Assembly: GCF_030643785.1 (NCBI RefSeq)
Contig: NZ_CP094378.1
Location: forward strand, 620,001-684,000
DNA from: Coxiella-like endosymbiont
GTDB lineage: Bacteria > Pseudomonadota > Gammaproteobacteria > Coxiellales > Coxiellaceae
Direction of reading: 5' to 3'
DNA: 64,000 nucleotides
The first letter of the stretch is position 1. Each line of letters starts with the position of its first letter. Under the pieces are notes generated by a model. The model was not told the DNA's origin. It saw only the letters and a list, made by a program, of their open reading frames with translations, and did no database searches. The translations under genes and the position numbers were made by a program. Shown here in pieces: positions 23,792 to 34,538 of this stretch.

Positions 23792-24163
23792 ATGGCAAAA
23801 AAACGTTATCGCAAAGTCACTGAAGGCATTGCCCATATCAATGCAACATTTAATAACACAAAAATATGTATTTCTGACCTCCAGGGTAATGTGTTGTGTT
23901 TTAGGTCGGCGGGTGGATCTGGATTCAAAGGTTCTCGTAAAGGAACTCCCTATGGTGCGCAATTAGCTGCAGAAGGAGTGGCTGAAAGAGCCATTCAAGA
24001 TTTCGGTATGGAGGCTATTTCCGTCTGTGTTAAAGGTCCAGGTGCGGGACGTGATTCTGCTGTTCGAGGATTGCGTTCTGCAGGTTTAAAAATTGTTAGT
24101 CTCGAAGATCGGACAGCATTGCCGCACAATGGTTGTCGACCACGTAAGAAACGACGAGTTTAG
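23792..24163 (+). CDS. rpsK: 30S ribosomal protein S11
   Basis: S11 is a platform protein near the E site. [19 protein letters not shown], then [13 protein letters not shown] and the basic RPRKKRRV end are typical. It has 123 residues. Its binding site overlaps the short spacer after rpsM. Confidence 0.95.
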   Translation: MAKKRYRKVTEGIAHINATFNNTKICISDLQGNVLCFRSAGGSGFKGSRKGTPYGAQLAAEGVAERAIQDFGMEAISVCVKGPGAGRDSAVRGLRSAGLKIVSLEDRTALPHNGCRPRKKRRV

Positions 24164-24177
24164 GAGGTAACTAAGTA

Positions 24178-24798
24178 ATGGCGAGGTATTTAGGCCCAAA
24201 ATGTCGATTGTCACGACGCGAAAAAACTGATTTACAACTGAAAAGTGGTATTCGGGCTATCGATTCGAAATGTAATATTGAACGTATTCCCGGGATGCAT
24301 TGGCAACGCCGTGGGCGGACGACAGACTATGGAGTCCAATTGCGAATGAAGCAAATGATTAAACGTTATTACGATGTCTTAGAAAAACAATTTCATAATT
24401 ATTATCGGCAAGCTGATAGGCTAAAGGGATCAACTGGGGACAATTTATTGAGTCTATTGGAAAGGCGATTAGATAATGTTGTCTACCGAATGGGATTTTC
24501 GGCTACCCGATCAGAAGCGAGACAACTGGTAAGTCATAAAGCGATTCTCGTTAACGGGGAAGTGGTTAATATTCCTTCTTACCAAGTAAAACCTGGAGAC
24601 TTGATCGAAGTTCGGAGTCGAGCAAAGAAACAACTCCGAATTAAAGGCGCATTAGAATTAGCGCAGCAGCGTGCGCCAGTTTCCTGGATCGAAGTGGATA
24701 TCAAAAAAATGGTGGGTACATTCAAAAATCAACCCGATGTAACGGAATTACCTGCTGAATTTAAAGTTAACCTCGTTGTTGAGCTTTATTCGAAATAA
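24178..24798 (+). CDS. rpsD: 30S ribosomal protein S4
   Basis: S4 nucleates 30S assembly and in E. coli is the repressor of the alpha operon. [19 protein letters not shown], the S4 RNA-binding domain ([31 protein letters not shown]) at about residues 97-127, and 206 residues in total fit the family. It contains an ordinary GLSGSGKS-free fold with no added domains. It precedes rpoA by 13 bases. Confidence 0.95.
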   Translation: MARYLGPKCRLSRREKTDLQLKSGIRAIDSKCNIERIPGMHWQRRGRTTDYGVQLRMKQMIKRYYDVLEKQFHNYYRQADRLKGSTGDNLLSLLERRLDNVVYRMGFSATRSEARQLVSHKAILVNGEVVNIPSYQVKPGDLIEVRSRAKKQLRIKGALELAQQRAPVSWIEVDIKKMVGTFKNQPDVTELPAEFKVNLVVELYSK

Positions 24799-24811
24799 GG
24801 GGCAACTAGAT

Positions 24812-25798
24812 ATGCAAGATCTTCTTAAATCGTTTTTAACACCAAAAAATATTCAGATTCATCCGGTGTCGCCTAATCACTTTCACATCGTGCTAGAACC
24901 ATTAGAACGTGGGTTTGGACATACCTTAGGAAATGCTCTGAGACGAATTTTATTATCCTCTATGCCTGGAGCTGCTATTGTCGAAGTCCAGATAGAAGGT
25001 GTTTTACATGAATACAGCTTTCTCGAGGGCGTACGTGAAGACGTAGTGAGTATTATATTAAATCTAAAAGGAGTTGCTGTTAAATTAGAAGGACGTGATG
25101 AAACCACTTTAACTCTGAATAAAAAAGGTCCAGGTGTGGTTAGGGCAGGAGATTTCCGAATCGATCATGGTGTCAAGATCGTCAATCCTGACCATATCAT
25201 TGCAAATCTTACTAAAGATGGCGGCGAAGTTAATATGACCTTGAAAGCAGCGATGGGTCGAGGTTATGAACCTGCTAGCGTGCGTGCCGAAAAAGAAGAA
25301 ATCCGCTCAGCGGGTGTATTATTACTAGATGCTTCGTACAGTCCGGTACGACGTGTTTCTTATTCTGTAGAAAATGCGCGGGTGGAAAAGCGCACTGACC
25401 TAGATAAATTGATTATCGAGCTTGAAACTAATGGTACGCTCAATCCTGAGGGAGCCATTCGGTTTGCAGCGACTATTTTGCAACACCAATTAGCTGCTTT
25501 TGTCGATTTGAAGCATGAAGAATATCGATCCACCGGTGGAAAAGAAGATAAAATCAATCCCTTATTGCTGCGTTCTGTCGATGATTTGGAATTAACCGTG
25601 CGAGCAGCTAATTGCTTGAAAGCAGAAAGTATTTATTACATCGGTGATTTAGTACAGCGTTCCGAAAACGATTTGTTAAAGACACCGAATTTAGGTAGAA
25701 AGTCCTTGTTAGAAATTAAAAGCGTACTTGTACAAAAAGGATTAAGTCTAGGTATGCATATCGAAGGATGGCCTCCTGAGAGTTTGCTGGGGGAGTAA
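24812..25798 (+). CDS. rpoA: RNA polymerase alpha subunit
   Basis: The alpha subunit starts assembly of RNA polymerase and contacts promoter UP elements and activators. The N-terminal domain contains [22 protein letters not shown]. The C-terminal domain (about residues 245-315) contains [21 protein letters not shown] and [13 protein letters not shown]. It has 328 residues from the ATG at 24812. An earlier in-frame start inside rpsD is rejected. A 21-bp duplication begins at its stop. Confidence 0.95.
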   Translation: MQDLLKSFLTPKNIQIHPVSPNHFHIVLEPLERGFGHTLGNALRRILLSSMPGAAIVEVQIEGVLHEYSFLEGVREDVVSIILNLKGVAVKLEGRDETTLTLNKKGPGVVRAGDFRIDHGVKIVNPDHIIANLTKDGGEVNMTLKAAMGRGYEPASVRAEKEEIRSAGVLLLDASYSPVRRVSYSVENARVEKRTDLDKLIIELETNGTLNPEGAIRFAATILQHQLAAFVDLKHEEYRSTGGKEDKINPLLLRSVDDLELTVRAANCLKAESIYYIGDLVQRSENDLLKTPNLGRKSLLEIKSVLVQKGLSLGMHIEGWPPESLLGE

Positions 25799-25827
25799 GA
25801 TAAGATGCTGGGGGAGTAAGATAAGAC
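25786..25827 (+). repeat. 21-bp tandem duplication across the rpoA stop and rplQ ribosome binding site
   Basis: Two 21-bp copies (25786-25806 and 25807-25827) differ only at the last base. The unit carries the final rpoA codons, its TAA stop and the GGGGGAG motif. Because the duplication starts before the stop, RpoA is unchanged, and rplQ simply gains a second ribosome binding site. Confidence 0.92.
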
Positions 25828-26214
25828 ATGTATCATCGTAAAAGTGGCAGACATTTAAATCGTCCCAGTGCACATCGTAAAGCGATGCTGCAAAATATGG
25901 CTGTGTCATTATTCAAACACGAGCTAATCAAAACTACCTTACCAAAAGCAAAAGAATTGCGGAGGGTAGTAGAGCCTTTAATAACTTTAGCAAAAGAAGA
26001 CAGTGTGGCTAACCGCCGTCTAGCTTTCAATCGTCTACGTGATGATGAAACCGTAGCTAAGCTTTTCAAAGAAATCGCACCGCGACATAAAGAACGTCAG
26101 GGTGGTTATTGCCGCGTATTAAAATGTGGTTTCCGCCCCGGAGATAATGCACCTATGGCAATTGTCGAATTAGTTGATCGAGCAGAAGTAGAAACGGCGT
26201 CAGAAAAAGTTTAG
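25828..26214 (+). CDS. rplQ: 50S ribosomal protein L17
   Basis: L17 lies near the tunnel exit. [20 protein letters not shown] and the [12 protein letters not shown]...[25 protein letters not shown] pattern identify it. It has 128 residues. It is the last gene of the alpha cluster, and about 1.9 kb of decayed DNA follows. Confidence 0.95.
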   Translation: MYHRKSGRHLNRPSAHRKAMLQNMAVSLFKHELIKTTLPKAKELRRVVEPLITLAKEDSVANRRLAFNRLRDDETVAKLFKEIAPRHKERQGGYCRVLKCGFRPGDNAPMAIVELVDRAEVETASEKV

Positions 26215-26421
26215 CTCATGAACTTCCTCTCCTTGTTTTAAATTATGGGCAAGCTATGCTGGTGTAGTTTAGCTTCTATTAGTAAGTAGTCTTATGGTAA
26301 GTGGTCTTATTGCTTCGACAGATTTAGATGTCCTTTATACGATCATCGCTGGGCTTAATGATATTGGTTGCTCTATTTATTAGTCGATTTAACTTTAATT
26401 CCGTGGATGATCCCAGGGGGC

Positions 26422-26463
26422 ATTGATTTCCAATTATTGATTTCCAATTATTGATTTCCAATT
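26422..26463 (+). repeat. 14-bp unit repeated three times in tandem
   Basis: Three exact adjacent copies of ATTGATTTCCAATT lie at 26422-26435, 26436-26449 and 26450-26463. They lie in non-coding DNA. This is the only perfect triple among the window's short tandem duplications. Confidence 0.95.
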
Positions 26464-26801
26464 ATGGAAACATTTTCCTTTCATTTCATTACCACGACCA
26501 CACATGGTATGATTTCTTGTACCGTAACTATTTCCAATTGGGAGTGATCAGTGTCTTTTTTATATAGGTGCCGAAGCCTCCGCACAGGCAGTTTAATTGT
26601 GAATTTTTTAAATTTACCGCACAAATCGCTGCTCTGACACTCAAACAGCACGTTATCTTTCAGTCTATTGGGGGAGGGAGAGCGATGATCAGTCAGGTAG
26701 TCGGGAGGGTACTTATGTGTTAACTAAAATCAGTTCGCTCAAAACATTAGAGGTGCCTGTACGATTGCTAATTTTATTGCTCAGCTAGTGTTATTTTGAA
26801 A

Positions 26802-26835
26802 AAAGATCTAATAGCAATAAAGATCTAATAGCAAT
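26802..26835 (+). repeat. 17-bp tandem duplication
   Basis: Two exact adjacent 17-bp copies (26802-26818 and 26819-26835) lie in decayed DNA. Confidence 0.93.
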
Positions 26836-27199
26836 GTGGTCTTTGTTGTTATTAGTAATTTTTAATTCCATCATGTTTCCAACGTTTTATTGACGTTTTT
26901 ATTGATAACTTCCTATCTCATAATCGGCTGGATATGCGCTTTATATGATGCTCTCATCTCCCTCCTTTTTCTTCATTAAAAATTCTTCTCTCTAGAAGCT
27001 AAGAACGCGAACGCGAAGGTATTTTTATATTGTTTCTTGATGGGTACGACGATTTATTTTTCGTTTTAGAGGAAAGTGAAAACAAAGTTAACCTTGGCAA
27101 GGTTTCTTTAAGAGAGGGCTGTTTTGAAGCTTTTTCTAGTGAATCCGATGCTCTGGTACCATTTTTGCCAATATTTATATAAATCTTCAATTATTTCAA

Positions 27200-27960
27200 A
27201 GCGCCAATCTCATTAATAGGCATCGTTTCTCGCTCTTTTCGAGAAATCAGGAACCTTCGTAAGGTGGGTCCTATTTGCGCAAGAGATATGCGCAGGAGAT
27301 ATCTGAATTGTTTATTTTTAGCTTTTATTTTCTCATCTTGCTCCAAAGAAGTTTGAATCTTGGTTAAATCATCTAGAAAATAAATGCTGCAAAAATTTCT
27401 CCCAGCGTTTTGATAGGTGTTGTGTCATTGCTAGCTGTCATTGCTAGCATGGCAGGATTATCTCCCTTAAAGGAGGCGTGCCGCATGAGGATCTTCTCGT
27501 ATACTTGTCGCCTAAATATTTTTTACTTTTTTTGTGTACATAATCTTTTTATTAGTAAACATAACAGCTCCAAAAATGGCAGCATAAGTTGATTTCTTCT
27601 TTAAAGAGCTACTACTAAAAAAGGAAAACAATTTTCCTTCTCTTCTTGCGTTTTATTCTTAGTTTGAGATGCCACATACTCTGTGTTAACTCTTCTTCAG
27701 TGAAATAAGGAATAAAACAAATAAAAAGTGAAGAGAATCGAAAATGGGTAAAAACATCAAGTTAGTTGAGCATTTTTAAAATCTTTTGCCCAATAAGTAT
27801 TGCTTATTATCTCTGCTGGAGAAAATTCTTGATTTAACTGGTCTAACTGAGAATTATCAGGGGTATTTGGGATACCGGTTCATAGCTCTCAATCTTCGAA
27901 TGGAAATTTATTGAATTAAAAATAGGGTGCCAATGGAGCAACAATACAGGCAAAGAATCT
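27200..27960 (-). pseudogene. Unidentified coding-like relic, minus strand
   Basis: On the minus strand, pieces of protein-like sequence appear in shifting frames. Examples are DNSQLDQLNQEFSPAEIIS near 27780-27880, NNPAML-like and LGEIFAAFIF segments near 27380-27500, and LTKIQTSLEQDEKIKAKN followed by LRRFLISRKERETMPINEIG near 27200-27370. Stops and shifts separate them. I cannot name the family. A 13-bp tandem duplication (27423-27448) and an imperfect one (27276-27301) lie inside it. Confidence 0.35.
27423..27448 (+). repeat. 13-bp tandem duplication
   Basis: Two exact adjacent copies of TGTCATTGCTAGC (27423-27435 and 27436-27448) lie inside an unidentified relic. Confidence 0.93.
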
Positions 27961-28141
27961 CTCTTAATCACAATTGATTAAATTTTATTTTAATTTACTT
28001 AAGGAAATACTAAGAAAGTGGACTAAGGCCAGAGCCTTACTGGAAGCTTCTTAGTCTAGCCTTAAATATAGCTTTTTGTTAGAATGCTCCCCTCTAAATT
28101 GCCTAAAAAACATGCCACTCTCTTATGCAAGGGGAAGCTTC

Positions 28142-29346
28142 ATGATTGTCGTACCAAAAGTTCGTGGTTTTATTTGTACAACGGCTCATCCAACGGGATG
28201 CGAAGAACATGTAACAGAATGGATTGATTACGTTAAAAAACAAACACATCTTTCTGATGGCCCTAAAAAAGTTTTAATTATTGGTGCTTCTACCGGTTTT
28301 GGTCTGGCAAGCCGCATTGTGACTGCTTTTGCTGCAGGCGCTAAAACGATCGGTGTTTTTTTCGAAAAATTAGCTAGTGAAAAACGAACTGCCTCTCCAG
28401 GATGGTATAATACAGTAACATTTGAAAAAGCTGCCCACGAGACAGGATTATATGCTAAAAGCATTAAAGGTGATGCGTTTTCAGACGAAATAAAACAAAA
28501 AACTATTGAGTTAATTCAACAGGATTGGCAAAGTGAGGTTGATTTAATTATTTATAGTATTGCCTCTCCGCGCCGCATTCACCCTAAAACTGGCGAAATT
28601 TTTAATTCTGTATTAAAACCTATCGGCCAGTCCTATCGAAATAAAACAGTGGATGTTATAACGGGTAAGGTAAGTGAGGTGATCATTGAGCCCGCGACTG
28701 AAAAAGAAATCCAAGATACCGAAGCAGTTATGGGCGGCGACGATTGGACTTTGTGGATAAGTACTTTATTGAAGAATAATTGTTTAGCAAAAGGGATTAA
28801 AACGGTTGCCTTTACTTATATTGGCCCTGAAATAACCCATGCGATTTATCGTAATGGCACTATTGGAAGGGCAAAACTCCATTTAGAAGAAACAGCGAAA
28901 AAATTGGATTCTCTTTTAAAATCAAAACTAGAAGGAAAAGCCATTATCTCTGTGAATAAAGCGCTGGTAACGCAAGCCAGCGCTGCTATACCGGTGGTTC
29001 CTCTTTACATCTCGTTACTTTATAAAGTTATGAAAGAAAAAATCTGCACGAAGGCTGTATCCAACAGATGTGGCGGTTATTTAGTGAGCGCTTATATCAC
29101 AGTAACGATATTCCCAGGGATGAAGAAGGTCGTATTCGCATGGACGATTGGGAAATGCGTGACGACGTTCAAACTGAAGTGAAAAAATTATGGCAATCTA
29201 TTAAGAGCGAAAATGTCGAACAAATTTCTGATATTGCGGGATACCGTGAAGATTTTTACAAATTATTTGGTTTTGGTTTAAGCGGTATTGATTATGATAA
29301 GGATGTGGATATTGGCGTTGCTATTCCTTCTAAAGGAAATGATTAG
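28142..29346 (+). CDS. fabV: Trans-2-enoyl-ACP/CoA reductase FabV, one frameshift
   Basis: FabV carries out the NADH-dependent last reduction of the fatty acid elongation cycle. It opens MIVVPKVRGFICTTAHPTGCE, has the nucleotide-binding KKVLIIGASTGFGLASRI at about residues 40-57, and the catalytic Tyr-x8-Lys (YRNGTIGRAK). The first frame loses the family after VMKEK, near 29040, and ends at 29182. The C-terminal part continues in another frame (QMWRLFSERL through LFGFGLSGIDYD) to 29346. Adding one A to the six-A run at 29037-29042 joins them. The ATG at 28142 has GGGGAAG upstream. Confidence 0.9.
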
Positions 29347-29439
29347 TATCGGTCCAAAATTCTTAATAGGGATTCTAATTTAGAAATACGAACATTCGCC
29401 GGAATCCGTATCCCTTATTTGCTAAGTTTGAGCCAATCG

Positions 29440-30235
29440 GTGGGTACTAATGATCATTTCACGATCTTTAAAGGTAGTTAACTCGCCGGCGATTAATTTG
29501 CCTATCCTCATTTTGTTTAATGACCGCTAGTGTTTTTTGTATTGCTGTAATGGCAGCGCAATGTATAATAACCAATTGATAACCTAACCGTTCCAGAGTT
29601 GGTCAATAGGAAGAGTAAGGGAGTTTTTCCGTTATAAAATATATTAATTAATTTGGATTGGGTGGGTTTCGACTATTTTTTTAATTTTTTCAATCGATTG
29701 AGAAGCTTCGATAAAGAGTATCATATCCGCTTCCACTTTTGCATAAGCTTTGGCGTGCTCTAAGGCTTGCTCAAAACTTTCGACCGCAATGAGCATCGGT
29801 GCCGTGCAATAATGACGAAATTAGAATCTTTTCATGGCTTCCATAGTCCTAAGTTTCCGTGCCATTTCTTCACAAGGAGGAGGGTGCTTTATCTTCTAAA
29901 TGACCACAGCGTTTGGGGTATTGGATCTTCCAAATGCAAAGCAATAACCCTAATACGATCATAGGTGGTTACGGTTCGAAAAAGATCAATTCATTACCAT
30001 AACCCCCGTATTAGCGTCCACGATAACAGGTAAAGAGACTGCTTCCACGATTTTGTCTAAACGTTCGATTATCTCGGTGAAGCTGAGCAAACCGAGATCA
30101 CAGGAAGGCCAGCACACTACCACTTGCATAGACCATCTTAAATACGGCCTGTTTTACCAGGGGAGCTGATAATCCATTGAACAGACCTGGAGAAGATGCA
30201 CTAATTTTTCCGGAATGGAGTCGTTGGCGGAATTG
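29440..30235 (-). pseudogene. PEP mutase/isocitrate lyase superfamily enzyme (PrpB-like), relic
   Basis: On the minus strand, pieces line up with the 2-methylisocitrate lyase/PEP mutase superfamily in order: PGLFNGLSAPLVKQA and VYASGSVLA (about 30120-30190), LGLLSFTEIIERLDKIVEAV and VIVDANTG, then ALHLEDP and PKRCGHLEDKAP, AKAYAKVEADMILFIEAS, and finally LERLGYQLVII. Several stops and frame changes separate them, and catalytic loop segments are damaged. The exact substrate cannot be told. It lies just downstream of ssb and is clearly dead. Confidence 0.75.
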
Positions 30236-30250
30236 AGTTATCTTTCTTAT

Positions 30251-30718
30251 TTAGAAAGGAATATCATCTTCAAGATTAGGGTAAGAACCATCCTCATTAT
30301 TGGATGCGGCGGGTTGATTTCCTACCGCATTAGTTTGTTTGTAAGAAGAACTCCCTTCCTGATTTCCATAGCTACTGCCACTTCGGCTATCCAGCATGTG
30401 CATTTCATTTGCAATAATTTCTGTAGTATAGCGATCGGTACCATTCTTATCTTGCCATTTACGCGTCCGTAAACTCCCTTCAATATACACTTTTGAACCT
30501 TTGCGTAAATATTCCCCTACAATTTCAGCTAAACGATTAAAGAATGCAATTCGATGCCATTCTGTACGCTCTTGCAATTCACCGGTTTGTTTATCACGCC
30601 AGGTTGTGCTTGTGGCTAATGTTACATTTGCAACAGCGTTTCCGTTGGGCGTATAACGCACTTCGGGGTCTTGGCCTAAATTTCCAATTAAAATAACTTT
30701 ATTTACACCTCTAGCCAT
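30251..30718 (-). CDS. ssb: Single-stranded DNA-binding protein
   Basis: SSB protects single-stranded DNA in replication and repair and recruits partners through its acidic tip. It has 155 residues, opening [22 protein letters not shown] (OB fold). A low-complexity Ser/Gln/Asn linker follows, then the tip DDIPF. The family core [22 protein letters not shown] is intact. It is flanked on both sides by damaged genes, as expected for an essential island. Confidence 0.95.
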   Translation of the reverse strand: MARGVNKVILIGNLGQDPEVRYTPNGNAVANVTLATSTTWRDKQTGELQERTEWHRIAFFNRLAEIVGEYLRKGSKVYIEGSLRTRKWQDKNGTDRYTTEIIANEMHMLDSRSGSSYGNQEGSSSYKQTNAVGNQPAASNNEDGSYPNLEDDIPF

Positions 30719-30771
30719 TACAAAAATCTCCTAAGTTCTTAAATCTCGAATAAGGCGAGCGTCCGCTGACT

Positions 30772-32150
30772 TTAACGGTTCCTGGTTGCGTTTAGGTTAC
30801 TCTCTCTGATTCGTTTTCGCAATTCGTCTTCGGTAATTATTTTTTTATCAATTTTAAGATAAATTAAATTTTCATGAGTCAAAATCGCTGCTTCAGAAAT
30901 GCCAGGAATGGTATGGAGATTTTCTTTCAAAGAGGCGAGATTTTGTTTTAAATAATCGTCTAGTTTTATAATAACCGTAGAAAGATAAGGCGGATTTTGC
31001 ATGGTAATGGCCAGTATCAACCATAAAAGCGCAATAATTGCGCAAAAAATAAACACACCCATCCACTGGAAGTGACCAAAAATCCATCCTCCCACGCTGG
31101 TGCCCAAGAAAATACCAAAAAATTGAGCAGAAGAATAAACTCCGAGTGCTGTACCTTTTTGACGAATCGGGGCAATCTTTGAGATTAATGAGGGGAGGAT
31201 GGCTTCTAATAAAGTAAAAGCAATGAAAAAAAGAAATAAGATGATTCCAATTTCAATGACCGAGCGGTAAAAAGCCATTAATAAAAACTGACAAACTATT
31301 AGAAGAACGATAGCACTAATAAAAGACCACTTAAGTTGGCGCTTTTTTCGAAAAGAATAATGAGGGGCATGGCTATTATAAAGGCAAATAAAAGTATAAT
31401 TAGATAAAGAGACACTTGCTCATGTTCGGTAAGATTAATTACCCGGCTTAGAATAATAGGAATGCCAATAAAAATTGCCGTTAAAATACAATGAAGAGAA
31501 AAGATACCGAAATCCAAGCGTAAAAGGGCGCTACTGCAGATTACTTTTTTAAAATACCCTGACTCGGATTCTACTTCAGGGTGGGGTAGTAGTTGAAGGG
31601 GAGTTGGCACTACAGTATGGAGAAGAATAATTCCTACCGTTGCAAAAATTGCGGTCGTCCAGAAAATGCCTTCAAGCTGAAACCATGCGTTAATGAGCAG
31701 GCCAATAATAAGAGCGATAGCAAACGAAAATCCAATTGCTATTCCCACTAGCGCCATAGCTTTACTGCGTTCTTCATCTCGAGTTAAATCAGCAATCATG
31801 GCAAGAATGGTACTCCCAATTGCCCCGGCACCCTGAAAAGCTCGGCCGATGATAATGCCGTAAATGGAATGCGACAAGGCAGCAAGAATACTTCCAACGC
31901 CGAGTAATATCAGGCCTGCGGTGATAACAGGCTTGCGACCAATATGATCGGAGAGCATCCCAAAAGGGATTTGAAAACAAGCTTGTAGGAGTCCATAGAT
32001 ACCAAGTGCTACCCCGATGAGGGCTGGTGTAGCAAAAGGTATTTGATTGGCATAGAGAGAAAATACCGGGAGGAGCATAAATAATCCCAGCATCCGAAAG
32101 GCCATAATAGCGGTGAGGGAAGCTACTGCAATTCGTTCTTTTGCATACAT
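30772..32150 (-). CDS. MFS transporter, YajR-like, one frameshift
   Basis: This is a major facilitator superfamily membrane protein. The N-terminal six segments include the family motif GMLSDHIGRKPVI between segments 2 and 3. A soluble C-terminal domain (LKENLHTIPGISEAAILTHENLIYLKID) resembles the YAM domain of E. coli YajR. Its substrate is unknown. The first frame ends at 31299 and the second begins inside 31278; the shift lies near 31300-31308 and fits one lost base. The start is taken at MYAKER (32150), with two upstream ATG codons also possible. Confidence 0.8.
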
Positions 32151-32159
32151 AATAATCAA

Positions 32160-32700
32160 CGATCAGTGCTAAAAAAGCTTATTGTACCTTCAAAAGAGGA
32201 ACTTGGTAAGCCAACTTATAATCTCTAACTAAATTCATCATTAGTCCTCTCAAAAGATTAGTCCTCTCAAAAGAGGGGTGAGTAGTCGAACGATCTGAGT
32301 TTCCTGTCTAGGAGTGGATTATGTATGCATCAGAACAAAGCGTAAATCTCTATTTTGGGGTTGTTGGAGCTGGAATTTTCTCCTCCTGTTATTGGAACAG
32401 GGAAGGTCCATCATATTGAGTATCAAATTAAAATAGAAATAGGTGTGAATTTAGGAAAGGCCAATTTTGGGAGCATAAGAGAACTTCTTGTAGTGAGTCA
32501 TAGATTTATCATATCGATCCAAAATTAGTGATGATTAAGGACGCTCAAACACTGCCATTAAAAGTAAAAACATCACGTAGCTATCAAGAGAAGGATTAAA
32601 ACTTGATGTACGTTTTTATTAAAGAAAAATGATTGATACAGCTATAATGCTCTATAGGTATCTGAGTTAGATGTTTTTTTCTTCAATCGTAAGGGATTAG
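32160..32700 (+). other. Decayed region with an unidentified coding-like fragment
   Basis: No intact gene is present. Near 32370-32600 on the plus strand there are protein-like pieces (LEFSPPVIGTGKVHHIEYQI, NLGKANFGSIRELLV, KDAQTLPLKVKTSRNYQEKD) in different frames. I do not recognise the family. A 17-bp exact tandem duplication lies at 32240-32273. Confidence 0.4.
32240..32273 (+). repeat. 17-bp tandem duplication
   Basis: Two exact adjacent copies of ATTAGTCCTCTCAAAAG lie at 32240-32256 and 32257-32273, in non-coding DNA upstream of the transporter gene. Confidence 0.93.
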
Positions 32701-33229
32701 TATGATCTACCTGCATTTTTTAAAAAGTTTTAAAAAGTATTTAATTTTAGCAAGTGCTCTATTATTTACCTTTTTTGCGTTCACTAATTTTACAGATTAT
32801 AGCGCTAATTAGGGAGGGAGTTGACAAAGCATGTTCTCAGCCCTTAGAAGCCTCGAAATAATCTGGTGAGTTATTACGAATCCGCTAGTGCAAATTATTC
32901 TGTATCTTTCAATCATTATGACAGAATCATTACGACAGAGATGATTACAGCTATTTTATTGTGGACAGCAGCAATTTTATTATTTCGGCATCTTAAAACT
33001 GATGTATTTTATCGCATTATAATTTTACTCAGGTAGGTCTCTCTGATTGGTATTATGCTTTATTTTTTTGGATTTATCGCTTATTGGTTCCGAATGGTTT
33101 CTAATGTGGCAATCGAATCAACACAATAATGCGTAGTTTAGCGGTGGTTTATATGCAGGTTTATTGCTATTAATTGCTATTTATTTCAATCAAGACAAAA
33201 AATTTTTAATCGTTAAGTTTTTTGTCTGA
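32701..33229 (+). pseudogene. DUF2165 membrane protein, relic
   Basis: Pieces in several plus-strand frames resemble the small four-helix DUF2165 family. They are a first segment (YLILASALLFTFFAFTNFTDY), a middle segment near 32940-33030, and a late EWFLMWQSNQHNNA followed by GGLYAGLLLLIAIYFNQD (33080-33200). Stops and shifts break it at least four times. An imperfect 14-bp tandem duplication (32912-32939) and a 10-bp one (32718-32737) lie inside. The function of the family is unknown to me. Confidence 0.6.
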
Positions 33230-33299
33230 ACCCACAATCGAATCAGCGCAGTAATAGTTTTTCGATTTTGGTCTTTCGATTGATGGCAAATGCCCGCAA

Positions 33300-33945
33300 T
33301 CTTCGACAATGATCAAAATAGCTCTAAGAGATTTTATTTTTTAGAATTTCCTGTTGTTCAATGAAACATAGGTGGTCTTGACATCCATATGCTTGACATC
33401 CATATGAATAATTAATGTGGAACATTGAATGTTCGGTAAAATCCAATGAGTATTGGGACTGTGGATTTTAGCTAGTGTTTGATTGATTAATCCTTCTGTG
33501 GGAAACTGTGAGTGATTAAGCCAATTTGATTTTTTGCCATTAGAGATTTTTCCTTTTTACGCTCAGAGTAAACAAGGTTAGGTCTTATTTGGTCCAATAG
33601 TGCTTCGCGTCGGTTATTTTTTATCTGGACTAAGGTTTGTTGCATAAAGTCGATATCTTTCTGGTCCTTTTCACCGTCCCAAGTAGCAATTAAAATAAGT
33701 TTACTGACTCTTTCCGGATAGCGAGCAGCAATAGACTTGGGCGACCCAGGTCCCCTAGGAATACCCCACTAAAATAAATTTAGGTGGTGCTCGCTTTAAA
33801 CAGCTTCAGCCATTTTTTCGATCAGTGTCTTAGTCTGTGATAACAATAACTTCTGGGTCTACCATATTTAGGTGCTGACACTGATGCTCCCAGACCATAG
33901 CATTGTCGCTCCAGCCAGGAAGAATAATGAGTTTCTGTTTGTTTG
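33300..33945 (-). pseudogene. Alpha/beta hydrolase, relic
   Basis: On the minus strand, LIILPGWSDNAMVWEHQ marks the oxyanion strand. The nucleophile elbow survives as ILVGYS-stop-G, followed by SIAARYPERVSKLILIATWDGEKD and QTLVQIKNNRREALLDQIRP. Several stops and shifts make it dead. The class is clear but not the substrate; BioH-like carboxylesterases are one possibility. A 15-bp tandem duplication (33377-33406) lies near its 3' end. Confidence 0.7.
33377..33406 (+). repeat. 15-bp tandem duplication
   Basis: Two exact adjacent copies of CTTGACATCCATATG lie at 33377-33391 and 33392-33406 inside the alpha/beta hydrolase relic. Confidence 0.93.
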
Positions 33946-34538
33946 CTATGCTTTATCCTTGGATTAGTGGTAGTGACAGGCAAGCATCCTCTATTATATT
34001 AAAATTGATCAATTTTCTCGGCGAGGGTTTTATGATCAACGTTCGATTTCTTCTAGTTTTGGTTTTAATTAGGTACGGTTTCTTCTGGTTTTTTGTAGTC
34101 CCTAGGTTGATCCCCCTATTGTCCTCCAGTTTCTAAGATTCAAAGTACCCCTTTTCAAGGGGCAAACATATTGAATAGTTTGCCTAATCTTTTCCCTTTA
34201 ATGAGCATCAAAGGGTGGCGTGGGGAGCTACTCTTTGTAATCCTCAAATGAAAAAGTGTGATATACCTCATCTGAGACAAGTTTATAAAGCCATGGTACG
34301 TAAATATAACACCTTCTGTATTTCTTCCCCCCCTTATCGCTCACAAGCCTTATGTGTGTTTATACAATCTTCCCCATTCCAAAGGCGCAAGGTTCAACGC
34401 ATATCGCAATGATAGATTGCGTTAATGGTCAGTGTTCATAACGGACTCTAACGAACCTCTATTTCTTCTATAGAAAATAGTTCAGTTTCCTGAATGAGCT
34501 TCACTTATCAAGGGACACTACTGTACAATATCGGTCCT
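33946..34538 (+). other. Decayed spacer upstream of uvrA
   Basis: I see nothing here that I can name. Short open frames on the plus strand (for example near 34030-34130 and 34215-34410) have no family resemblance. I found no clear LexA box before uvrA. Confidence 0.4.

Larger units (their letters stand above)
26215..27199 (+). other. Decayed non-coding region after rplQ
   Basis: I see no gene here. No frame gives a recognisable protein over more than a few dozen residues. The region holds several short tandem duplications: 15 bp x2 with two mismatches at 26281-26310, 14 bp x3 at 26422-26463 and 17 bp x2 at 26802-26835. It is probably the remains of one or more genes too eroded to name. Confidence 0.5.

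Noticed and set aside
26422-26463. CRISPR-like array
   Set aside because: The three 14-bp units are adjacent without spacers, and there are no cas genes in the window.
32160-34538. Insertion sequence or prophage in the decayed region
   Set aside because: I found no transposase, integrase or terminal inverted repeats, and the fragments that can be named are ordinary metabolic or membrane genes.
34440-34538. LexA box before uvrA
   Set aside because: No CTG-N10-CAG pattern of good quality is present near the start.
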